A stretch of 33,843 nucleotides of DNA from Betaproteobacteria bacterium. Lineage in GTDB: Bacteria; Pseudomonadota; Gammaproteobacteria; Burkholderiales; SG8-39. Position numbers and translations under genes: made by a program. A model generated the notes under the pieces. The model did not search any database. It was not told where the DNA came from and saw only the letters and a list, made by a program, of their open reading frames with translations. Below are positions 9,340 through 17,204 of this stretch, in pieces. The DNA lies in contig VGIA01000019.1 in the NCBI GenBank assembly GCA_016868105.1, positions 1-33,843 of the forward strand, in the 5' to 3' direction. Positions within the stretch are counted from its first letter, which is position 1. Every line of letters begins with the position of its first letter.

Positions 9340-10329
9340 CTACTTCATCGCGCGCTGGATGTAGCTTGCGTTGACGCCCACCGAGTAGTCGGGCAGCGCC
9401 TTTTCCAGCTGCTTTTGCTCGACGAGGAATTGCGCCGTGGCGGCAAACGCCTTGGCCGCGATGCTGTTCTTGCCGCCACCCAGCCACTTGTCGGCCTGCT
9501 CCTTGATCGGCACGTAGGCGTAAAGCGCCATGCCGGCCGGCGTGTCCTCGGGTTTGGCGCCGCTCCACTTGGCGACCGCCTTCACTTCCGCCGAGTCCTT
9601 CGTCCACTTGGCCTTGTTCTTGCGATAGGACTCGTCGTGCGCGGCCATGATCTTCACCAGCGCGACGATGAACTCCTGGTTGCCCTTGGCCCAGTCCTTG
9701 TTCGCCGCGACGGCGTCGAAGGTGGCCTTGCCCGTCTTCGCGGTGATCTGGCCGGAGGTGATCACCACCTTGCCGTTGCCCTTCACCTTGGTGAGCACCG
9801 GATCCCAGATGTAGGTGGCGTCGAGGTCGCCGCGATCCCAGGCGGCGGCGATCTCCGGCGGGCGCATGTTGAGGAACTTGACGTCAGCGGCCTTGAGCTT
9901 CGCCATCTCAATCGCCACCATGGCGTGGAAGTGGCCGGTCGAGGCGAAGGGCGTCGCCACGCGCTTGCCCTTGAGGTCCTCGATCTTGTTGATGCCCGAG
10001 CCGTTGCGCGCCACCAGCGCCTCGGCATCGCCGATGTCGTCTAGGATCCAGAACAGCTCAAGCGGCAGCCCGCGCGAGATGCCGGCGGCAAGGGGCGCTG
10101 AGCCCAGCTCGCCCACCTGCACCTGGCCGGAGGCCATCGCCTTGATCACTTCACCGCCGCCGCCGAACTGCTTCCAGTTGATCTTGTAGCCGGTCGCTTT
10201 CTCGATTTCCTTGGACTCCTGCGCCACGCGGTAGGGCACCAGCATGTCCTGGTAGGCGATCGTGACCTCCTTCTGCGCCAACGCGCTGCCGGCGAACGCG
10301 AGGGCCAGTACGGCCAGTTTACGTTTCAT
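9340..10329 (-). CDS. tauA: Taurine-type ABC transporter substrate-binding protein (TauA-like)
   Basis: Signal peptide [19 protein letters not shown], then [18 protein letters not shown]...[62 protein letters not shown], typical of TauA. Confidence 0.9.
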   Translation of the reverse strand: MKRKLAVLALAFAGSALAQKEVTIAYQDMLVPYRVAQESKEIEKATGYKINWKQFGGGGEVIKAMASGQVQVGELGSAPLAAGISRGLPLELFWILDDIGDAEALVARNGSGINKIEDLKGKRVATPFASTGHFHAMVAIEMAKLKAADVKFLNMRPPEIAAAWDRGDLDATYIWDPVLTKVKGNGKVVITSGQITAKTGKATFDAVAANKDWAKGNQEFIVALVKIMAAHDESYRKNKAKWTKDSAEVKAVAKWSGAKPEDTPAGMALYAYVPIKEQADKWLGGGKNSIAAKAFAATAQFLVEQKQLEKALPDYSVGVNASYIQRAMK

Positions 10330-10351
10330 GCTTCTCTCCTCCTGGGTTGGA

Positions 10352-11695
10352 CTACAGCGCCTTCAGCACGGCGCGAAGTTTTTCGGTCATTTCGTCGATG
10401 TGCGACTTCTCCGCCACCAGCGGCGGGGCGATGATGCCGGCGTCGCCCGTGGTCTTGATGTGCATGCCGGCATCGAACAGCTGCTTCTGCCACCGGTGCC
10501 CGCGCCGGCCGGGCGCGCCATCGGGCGCGACCTCGATGCCGGCGAGAAAACCGCAGCCGCGGATGTCGCTGACAACCGCGGCATCGCGCAACGACCACAT
10601 GGCGTCGAGAAAGTAGGGCGAGAGCGCCGCGGCGCGCTCGAACAGCCGCTCGTCGCGGTAGATGTCCTGCGCCGCGAGCGCCGCCGCGCAGGCCACCGGG
10701 TGCGCCGACCAGGTATAGCCGTGGAAGAACTCGATCGCGCCCTCGGGGGCGGCGGCCATCAGCGTGTCGTGGATCTCGCGCCGCGCCGCCACCGCTGCCA
10801 TCGGTACCGCGCCGTTGGTGATCGCCTTGGCCATGGTGACGATGTCCGGGGTCACGCCGAAGCTCTGCGCGCCGAAGGGCGCGCCGGTGCGGCCAAAGCC
10901 GCAGATCACCTCGTCGAAGACGAGCAGGATGCCGTGCGCGTCGCAGATCGCGCGCAGGCGCTCCAGGTATCCGCGCGGCGGCACCAGCACCCCGGTGGAG
11001 CCGGCGACCGGTTCCACCACGCAGGCTGCGATGTTCTCCGCGCCGTGCAGCTGCACGAGGCGCGCCAGATCCTCGGCGAGCTCGGCGCCGCGCGGCGGCT
11101 GCCCGCGCTCGAAGCGATTCTCCGCGAGCCAGGTGTGACGCATGTGCGCGACCGCGCCCGGCACGCCGGCGAAGGCGCGCCGGTTGTTGACTATGCCCGA
11201 AAGCGCGATGCCGCCGAAGTTGACGCCGTGGTAGGCGCGCTCGCGCGAGATGAAGAGCTGGCGTGTGCCCTCCTTCTTCGCGCGGTGGTACGCGAGCGCG
11301 AGCTTCATCGCCGTGTCGACCGCCTCCGACCCGGAGTTGACGAAGAACACCCGATCCAGGCCCGCAGGCAGGATCGCCGCGAGGCGGTTGGCGAGCTCGA
11401 AGGCCTTCGGGTGGCTGCGCAGGAAGTTCGGCGTGTAGTCCAGCTCCAGCAGCTGGCGGTGCACGGCCTCGGCAATTTCGCGCCGACCGTGTCCCGCCGC
11501 GCAGGTGAACAGGCCCGAAGAGCCGTCGAGCACCTTGCGCCCATCCGGCGTCCAGTAATACATGCCCTCGGCGCGCGCGACGAGCTTGGGCTCCTGCTTG
11601 AACTCGCGGTTGGGGGTGAAGGGCAGCCAGTGCGCCTCCATCGACGGCGCGGCGGGGGCGGGGGCGAGGGCGGTGCTCCTGGGAAGCGCGGACAT
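10352..11695 (-). CDS. tpa: Class III aminotransferase, omega-amino acid (beta-alanine/taurine):pyruvate transaminase candidate
   Basis: HWLPFTPNREFKQEPKLVARAEGMYYWTPDGRKVLDGSSGLFTCAAGHGR; FVNSGSEAVDTAMK; DEVICGFGRTG; PLP-Lys TMAKAITNG. Taurine specificity inferred only from the tauABC/xsc neighbourhood. Confidence 0.75.
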   Translation of the reverse strand: MSALPRSTALAPAPAAPSMEAHWLPFTPNREFKQEPKLVARAEGMYYWTPDGRKVLDGSSGLFTCAAGHGRREIAEAVHRQLLELDYTPNFLRSHPKAFELANRLAAILPAGLDRVFFVNSGSEAVDTAMKLALAYHRAKKEGTRQLFISRERAYHGVNFGGIALSGIVNNRRAFAGVPGAVAHMRHTWLAENRFERGQPPRGAELAEDLARLVQLHGAENIAACVVEPVAGSTGVLVPPRGYLERLRAICDAHGILLVFDEVICGFGRTGAPFGAQSFGVTPDIVTMAKAITNGAVPMAAVAARREIHDTLMAAAPEGAIEFFHGYTWSAHPVACAAALAAQDIYRDERLFERAAALSPYFLDAMWSLRDAAVVSDIRGCGFLAGIEVAPDGAPGRRGHRWQKQLFDAGMHIKTTGDAGIIAPPLVAEKSHIDEMTEKLRAVLKAL

Positions 11696-11717
11696 GGAAT
11701 TTCTCCCTGCGCGGTGG

Positions 11718-12863
11718 CTAGCCGCGCCCATCGAGCGGCACGTAGGGGCGCGGCTCCGGGCCATTATACATAGTCAGCGGGCGGATGAGGATGTTGTTCT
11801 CAGTCTGCTCCAGCACCGACACCGCCCAGCCGGGCACGCGGCCGATGGCGAAGATCGGCACGAACAGGTCCGGCGGGATGCCGTTCAGGTAGTAGACCAC
11901 GCCGGCGTAGAAATCCACGTTCACGTTGACGCCGTGGCGCGCGTAGGGCTTCATCGCCGCGACCAGGGCCTCGAGGATCTGGTACCACTGCGGCTGGCCC
12001 ATCTCGATCGATAGTTTCTCTACGCCCGCGCGCATGTGGCGCGCGCGCGGGTCCTCGGCGCGGTAGACGCGGTGGCCGAAGCCCATCACCGCCTCCTTCG
12101 CGGCGCGCTTGCGCTTCACGTACTCCGCGGCTTGCGACGCCTCGCCGATCTCCTTCGCCATGTGCATGACGTTCTCCGCGGCGCCGCCGTGCGCGGGGCC
12201 GGAGAGCGCGGCGATCGCCGCGGTCACCGCCGAATGCAGGTCGGCGTCGGTGCCCGCCACCACGCGCGCGGTGAAGGTGGAGGCGTTCGAGCCGTGCTCG
12301 GCGTGCAGGATCATGTCGGTGTCCATGAGCCGCGCCGTGTCTTCGCCCGGGCGCCTGCCCTGCAGCATCCAGAGGAAGTTCGCCGCGTGCCCCAGCGCCG
12401 GGTCGGGCGCGACCGGCGCGCGGCCGTTGCGGATGTGCTCGTGCGCGGCGACGATCATCGGCACCTGCGAGGTCAGCCGGATGCCCTTGCGCAGGGTCGC
12501 CGCCGCCGACTTGTCGGCGGTGTCCGGGTCGAAGGCGGCGAGCGCCGAGACCGCCGTGCGCAGCACGTCCATGGGGTGCGCGTTGCGAACCGTCCTGATG
12601 ATTTCAAGGATGTCCCTGGGAAGCGTGCGGGCAGATCTGAGTTCGTTGGTGAACGCTTCAAGCTGGTTCCGCGCAGGAAGCTCCCCCTTCAGGAGCAGGA
12701 AACAGGTTTCCTCGAAAGTGGATTGCTGGGCGAGGTCGTGGATCGAATAGCCGCGGTAGCGCAGCTCACCCGCGCGGCCGTCGATGTAGCAGACCTTGGA
12801 GCGGTCGAAGTAGACGCCCTTCAAGCCGCGGTGGATCTCGATCTTCTCCGGGGTGTCGCTCAT
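11718..12863 (-). CDS. Citrate synthase / 2-methylcitrate synthase family
   Basis: GLKGVYFDRSKVCYIDGRAGELRYRGYSIHDLA...; LHAEHGSNASTFTARV; GPAHGGAAENVM; GFGHRVYRAEDPRARHM; SVLEQTENNILIRP. Confidence 0.9.
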   Translation of the reverse strand: MSDTPEKIEIHRGLKGVYFDRSKVCYIDGRAGELRYRGYSIHDLAQQSTFEETCFLLLKGELPARNQLEAFTNELRSARTLPRDILEIIRTVRNAHPMDVLRTAVSALAAFDPDTADKSAAATLRKGIRLTSQVPMIVAAHEHIRNGRAPVAPDPALGHAANFLWMLQGRRPGEDTARLMDTDMILHAEHGSNASTFTARVVAGTDADLHSAVTAAIAALSGPAHGGAAENVMHMAKEIGEASQAAEYVKRKRAAKEAVMGFGHRVYRAEDPRARHMRAGVEKLSIEMGQPQWYQILEALVAAMKPYARHGVNVNVDFYAGVVYYLNGIPPDLFVPIFAIGRVPGWAVSVLEQTENNILIRPLTMYNGPEPRPYVPLDGRG

Positions 12864-12870
12864 GGTTCCA

Positions 12871-12945
12871 TCCCGCTGAAAAACCGCCCTCCACGAAGAG
12901 TACCCCTCCGGTGACGGAGTTGCTAGCCCGGCCGGCGAGGAAGGT
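12871..12945 (-). pseudogene. Remnant of the 3' end of a short-chain dehydrogenase/reductase gene
   Basis: The dctM/citrate-synthase intergenic region translates on the minus strand as TFLAGRASNSVTGGVLFVEGGFSAG, matching the conserved SDR C-terminal pattern FLAS..ASxxVTGxVLxVDGGxxAG. Confidence 0.6.
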
Positions 12946-12971
12946 GCTGGGCGGCCATCGCTGTCCTGCGG

Positions 12972-14291
12972 CTACTTGCCGTACAGAACGCCCGGCAGCC
13001 ACAGCACCAGCTGCGGGAACAGGATCACGAGCGCGAGCCCGATCAGCTGGATCATCATGAACTGGAACATGCCGATGTAGATGTCGCTCAACTGCCAATG
13101 GGGCGCCACGCCCTTCAGGAAGTAGGCCGACAGCGCCACCGGCGGCGAGAGCCACGCGGTCTGCAGGTTGACCGCGATCAGGATCGCGAACCAGGTCATG
13201 TCGAACCCGAGCTGCTTCACCATCGGCAGCACGATCGGCACGAAGATGAGCACGATCGGCACCCACTCGAGCGGCCAGGCCAGGAGGAAGATCGCCGCCA
13301 TGATGATCACCAGGATCACGTACTTGTTCAGCTCCAGCCCCAGCAGCGCCTGCGACAGGACCTCGGGCGTGCCGAGCCGCGAGAACACGCCGCCGAAGAA
13401 GTTCGACGCCGCGACCAGGAACAGGATCATGCAGGACACCTCGATCGTCTTCAGGACCGAGTTGTAGAGCAGCGGCCAGGTGAGGCGCCGGTACAGGATG
13501 ACGAGCGTGAGCGAACCGAACGCGCCGAGCGCGGCGCCCTCGGTCGGCGTGGCCACGCCGCCGAGGATCGCGCCCAGCGAGCACGCGAGCAGCACCGAGA
13601 TCGGGATCATGCCTTTCACGAACTCGACGAGCAGAGAGCCGACGTTCGCCGCGCGCTCTTGCGCAGAGAGTGCCGGGCCGAGCGAAGGATTCAGGTAGCA
13701 GCGCGCGAGCGCGTAGGCCGCGTACATCGCCGCGAGCATGATCCCGGGGATGAGGGCCCCCGCATACAGGTCGGTCACCGGAATTCCCATGACCGGCCCC
13801 ATCACCACCAGCATGACGCTGGGCGGGATGAGGATACCAAGGGTACCTCCGGCGGTGATGATGCCGGCCGACAGGCTGACGTCGTACTTCGAGCGGTCCA
13901 TGGAGCGCGCCGCCATGATGCCGAGCAGCGTCACCGACGCGCCGACGATGCCGCTCGCCGCGCCGAACAGGGTAGCGACGAACATGCACGACAGGTAGAG
14001 CGACCCGTTCAGGCCGCCGAGCATCTTCTGCATGACGAGGAAGAGGCGCTCCATCAGCCCGGCGCGCTCGAGCAGCAGGCCCATGAAGATGAAGAGCGGC
14101 ACCTGAGCAAGCGTCTGCTCCTTCATGGTCGCGAAGGTCTGGAAGAGCAGCAGGTGGAACACGGTGTCGCCGAAGCCCCAGTAGCCGAAGCCCAGGCCGA
14201 GGAAGATCAGCGTGAACGCGATCGGGAAGCCGATGAAGATGGAGGCGATGAGCGCAACCAGCATCCATCCGCCGATGACCTCGGGGGTCAC
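12972..14291 (-). CDS. dctM: TRAP transporter large permease (DctM)
   Basis: Multi-pass protein with AGIITAGGTLGILIPPSVMLVVMGPVMGIPVTDLYAGALIPGIMLA and FVPIVLPMVKQLGFDMTWFAILIAVNLQTAWLSPPVALSAYFLKGV. GTG start overlaps dctQ stop. Confidence 0.95.
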   Translation of the reverse strand: MTPEVIGGWMLVALIASIFIGFPIAFTLIFLGLGFGYWGFGDTVFHLLLFQTFATMKEQTLAQVPLFIFMGLLLERAGLMERLFLVMQKMLGGLNGSLYLSCMFVATLFGAASGIVGASVTLLGIMAARSMDRSKYDVSLSAGIITAGGTLGILIPPSVMLVVMGPVMGIPVTDLYAGALIPGIMLAAMYAAYALARCYLNPSLGPALSAQERAANVGSLLVEFVKGMIPISVLLACSLGAILGGVATPTEGAALGAFGSLTLVILYRRLTWPLLYNSVLKTIEVSCMILFLVAASNFFGGVFSRLGTPEVLSQALLGLELNKYVILVIIMAAIFLLAWPLEWVPIVLIFVPIVLPMVKQLGFDMTWFAILIAVNLQTAWLSPPVALSAYFLKGVAPHWQLSDIYIGMFQFMMIQLIGLALVILFPQLVLWLPGVLYGK

Positions 14292-14875
14292 TTCGCGTTG
14301 CCTTCACTCGGCAGTTCGTCGGCGAGCGCTTCCTCAATCGAGCGCTGCTTGGTCAGCCATGCGCCAGTGCGGATCGCATGCACGCACTTGAGGAACTCGG
14401 ACGCGCCCTGCAGGAGCAGCAGGCCCAGCGCGACCGGCAGCACCGACTTGAGCGGGTACAGCGGCGGCATCCAGGCGCTGGCCATCGCGCGCTCCTGCCG
14501 CTGCCAGGACAGGATCGCCCAGTCCACCGACAGCCAGAAGAAGATGGCGATGCCGGGAAAAAAGAGGAACAGGTAGCAGAACGCGTCCACCGAGGCCTGT
14601 ACCTTCACCGGCCACTTCTGGTAGAGGAAATCGGTGCGGATGTGCGAGCCGCGGTACAGCGTGTAGGCGGCCCCCAGCATGAACAGCGCCCCGTAGAGCA
14701 TGTACGAGAGGTCGAAGGCCCAGTACGTCGGCTTCACCAGGTAGCGCATCGCGATTTCCCAGGTCATCACGAAGATCAGCGGAATCACCAGCCATCCCGC
14801 GATGCGGCCAGACCAGTCGCTGATCGCGTCGATGCCGCGGGTTACGCGCACCAGGGCGCCCGATTCGGTTCTCAT
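14288..14875 (-). CDS. dctQ: TRAP transporter small permease (DctQ)
   Basis: Four-TM small protein, MTWEIAMRYLVKPTYWAFDLSYMLYGALFMLGAAYTLYRGSHIRTDFLY, between DctP and DctM. Confidence 0.93.
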   Translation of the reverse strand: MRTESGALVRVTRGIDAISDWSGRIAGWLVIPLIFVMTWEIAMRYLVKPTYWAFDLSYMLYGALFMLGAAYTLYRGSHIRTDFLYQKWPVKVQASVDAFCYLFLFFPGIAIFFWLSVDWAILSWQRQERAMASAWMPPLYPLKSVLPVALGLLLLQGASEFLKCVHAIRTGAWLTKQRSIEEALADELPSEGNAK

Positions 14876-14885
14876 GCACCCTCCC

Positions 14886-14916
14886 CAAAAAAACGGGCGG
14901 CCTGGCGGCCGCCCGT
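14886..14916 (-). terminator. Intrinsic (rho-independent) terminator-like hairpin between dctP and dctQ
   Basis: Minus strand ACGGGCGGCC-GCCA-GGCCGCCCGT followed by T-run (TTTTTTT overall): perfect 10-bp GC-rich stem, 4-nt loop. Arms 14907-14916 and 14893-14902. Confidence 0.8.
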
Positions 14917-14936
14917 ACCGGTTCGCTGCCGGCGGG

Positions 14937-16049
14937 CTACTTGCCGCCCTTCAGGTGCGCCTCGGCGACCGACGTGTTCAGCTTCTGGATGCTGAGCCAG
15001 TAGGGCACCGTGTCCTTGGCGAATGCGGTCTGCGAATCAAGCACCTTCTTGAAGAACGCGTTCTTTGACGCAGTCTCGGCGTAGACCTTCTTCGCCGCCG
15101 CCGTGTACGCCGTGAAGTAATCCTGCGGCGTGTCGTGCGCCTGCACGCCGTGCTTGGTCTTGAGCTCGATCAGCGCCAGTGTGTTGGCGCGGATGCGATA
15201 CGCCATGGTGTCCATGAGGGACGCCATCGCCGCGGTCTCGAAGATCGCCTGCACGTCCTTCGGCAGCTTGTTCCAGAAGTTCTTGTTGATGTAGATGTCT
15301 GCGTTGACGACGTTCTGGTGCAGGCCCTGCAGGTAGTAATGCTTGAACGCCCGCTGAAAGCCGTAGGCGATATCGGTCACCGGGCAGCACCATTCCGCGC
15401 CGTCGAGCACACCGCGCTCGGCCGAGGGAATGATCTCGCCCCCGGGCAGGAACACCGCCGGCACGCCCATTTCCTTGTAGATCGCGCCCGGGATCCCCGG
15501 CGGGGTGCGGAAGCGGCGCTTCTTCAGGTCTTCGACGCTCTTGATCGGCTCCTTGAACCAGCCCAGCGCCTCGGGGCCGACCGACTGCACCATGAAGCCG
15601 ACCACGTTCATCTTCAGATGCTGGTCCCACATCTCGCGGTACAGGTCCCTGCCGCCGCCGTGGAAGAACCACGAGAGCCAGGCCATCTGGTCCATGCCCA
15701 CGCCGGAGCCCGCCGAGGGCGAGCCGAACAGCGTCGCGGCGGGGTGCTTGCCGGTCCAGTAGTGTGTCCACGCGAAGCCGGCTTCGACCAGGCCCTTGTC
15801 CACCGCGTCGAGCGTCTCGGCGGTGCCGACCACTGCGCCGTCGGCCAGCACCTCGATCTTGAGGCGGCCGTTGGTCATCGCCTCCATGCGCTTGGAGAAC
15901 TCCTGCAACAGCTTGAACTCGTCGGCCGATGCCGGCACCACGGTCTGCAGCCGCATGCGATGGGTCTGCGCAAGCGCGAGGCCCGGCAGCAGCGCGGCCA
16001 GGAGCGCGAGCGCGGCCGCGCGGCGCATCCAGCTAGTGAACCGATCCAT
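14937..16049 (-). CDS. dctP: TRAP transporter substrate-binding protein (DctP)
   Basis: Signal peptide MDRFTSWMRRAAALALLAALLPGLALAQ, then MRLQTVVPASADEFKLLQEFSKRMEAMTNGRLKIEVLADGAVVG...RRFRTPPGIPGAIYKEMGVPAVFLPGGEI. RBS AAAAGGGGAC upstream. Confidence 0.93.
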   Translation of the reverse strand: MDRFTSWMRRAAALALLAALLPGLALAQTHRMRLQTVVPASADEFKLLQEFSKRMEAMTNGRLKIEVLADGAVVGTAETLDAVDKGLVEAGFAWTHYWTGKHPAATLFGSPSAGSGVGMDQMAWLSWFFHGGGRDLYREMWDQHLKMNVVGFMVQSVGPEALGWFKEPIKSVEDLKKRRFRTPPGIPGAIYKEMGVPAVFLPGGEIIPSAERGVLDGAEWCCPVTDIAYGFQRAFKHYYLQGLHQNVVNADIYINKNFWNKLPKDVQAIFETAAMASLMDTMAYRIRANTLALIELKTKHGVQAHDTPQDYFTAYTAAAKKVYAETASKNAFFKKVLDSQTAFAKDTVPYWLSIQKLNTSVAEAHLKGGK

Positions 16050-16079
16050 GTTGTCCCCTTTTGTTGACTGGTCAAAGAA

Positions 16080-16093
16080 TGAAACCGCTTGCA
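16080..16093. promoter_or_regulatory. Putative LacI-family operator O1
   Basis: TGAAACCGCTTGCA fits TGNAANCGNTTNCA; located in the dctP/lacI divergent intergenic region. Confidence 0.5.
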
Positions 16094-16146
16094 AAGACTA
16101 TTTTAGGGGTTCGTCATAGTCAAGCTGCGGTGCAACAGAAAGCAAC

Positions 16147-16160
16147 TGCAAACGTTTTCA
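16147..16160. promoter_or_regulatory. Putative LacI-family operator O2
   Basis: TGCAAACGTTTTCA, near-palindromic with central CG, fits TGNAANCGNTTNCA. Lies 24 bp before the LacI ATG. Confidence 0.6.
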
Positions 16161-16184
16161 TCGGCAGTGCTAGAGTTGCCCCCG

Positions 16185-17204
16185 ATGGCTCGACGCCCCA
16201 ACCCGAAGCTCTCCGACGTCGCCCGGGCAGCCGGCGTTTCCCTCGCCACGGCCTCGCGCGCGCTGGCCGACCCGGGCCTCGTGCGCCGGGAAACGCGCGA
16301 GCGCGTCCAGGGCGCGGCGAGCATGCTGGGCTACGTCCCGCACGGGGCGGCGCGGGCGCTGGCCACGCGCCGTTCGCGCACCGTGGGCGCGGTGTTCCCG
16401 CCGGTCGACAACCCGATCTTCGCGGCGGCCACGCAGGCGCTGGGGCACCAGCTGGCGACGGCGGGCTACACGCTGCTGCTCGCCGCTCACGAATACGACC
16501 CTTCGGCCGAGCTCGCGGTGACGCGCGCGCTGCTGGAGCGGGGCGTGGATGGCCTGGTGTTCGTCGGCATGGACCATGACCCGGAACTGTTCACGCTGCT
16601 CGCGCAGGCCGGCGTCCCTTATGACCTGATGTGGTCGCTGGACCCGGCGCGCTTCCACCCGTGCGTGGGCGTCGCCCACCGCATGGCGTCGGTGCGCGCC
16701 ACCCAGCATCTGCTGGAGCTTGGCCACCGCGAGTTCGCGGTGATCGCCGGGCATACCGCCCACAACGACCGCACCCGCGAACGGCTGGCGGGCGTGCGCG
16801 AGGCTCTCGCGGCGCGCTCGATCGAGCTGCGGCCCGAACGCATCGCGGAGGCCGAGTTCGCGCTGCCGCAGGCGCGCGCGGCGTTGCGCCTGCTGCTGGA
16901 GCGCTCGCCGGGCTTCACCGCGCTGGTGTGCGGCAACGACGTGCTGGCGATCGGCGCCCTGGCCGAATGCGCGAGCCGGGGCATCGCGGTTCCGGCGCGG
17001 CTTTCGATCGTCGGTTTCGACGACATCGACATGGCTTCGGGGGTCACCCCCGCGCTCACCACGGTGCGGGTTCCCGCTGCGGAAATGGGCCGGCGCGCGG
17101 CCGCGCGCATGCTCGCGCGCCTCGCCGGCGGCGCGGTGGCGCACGTGGAGGAATTGCCGGCGGAGGTGATCGTGCGGGCGAGCACCGGCCCGGCGCCGCG
17201 ATGA
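16185..17204 (+). CDS. LacI/GalR-family transcriptional regulator
   Basis: N-terminal HTH KLSDVARAAGVSLATASRALADPGLVRRETRERVQGAASMLGYVPHGAARALA; FDDIDMASGVTPALTTVRVPAAEMGRRAA. Confidence 0.95.
   Translation: MARRPNPKLSDVARAAGVSLATASRALADPGLVRRETRERVQGAASMLGYVPHGAARALATRRSRTVGAVFPPVDNPIFAAATQALGHQLATAGYTLLLAAHEYDPSAELAVTRALLERGVDGLVFVGMDHDPELFTLLAQAGVPYDLMWSLDPARFHPCVGVAHRMASVRATQHLLELGHREFAVIAGHTAHNDRTRERLAGVREALAARSIELRPERIAEAEFALPQARAALRLLLERSPGFTALVCGNDVLAIGALAECASRGIAVPARLSIVGFDDIDMASGVTPALTTVRVPAAEMGRRAAARMLARLAGGAVAHVEELPAEVIVRASTGPAPR

Noticed and set aside
13098-14576. 492-aa plus-strand ORF opposite dctM/dctQ
   Set aside because: Antisense of hydrophobic TRAP genes gives H/R/E/D-rich spurious protein.
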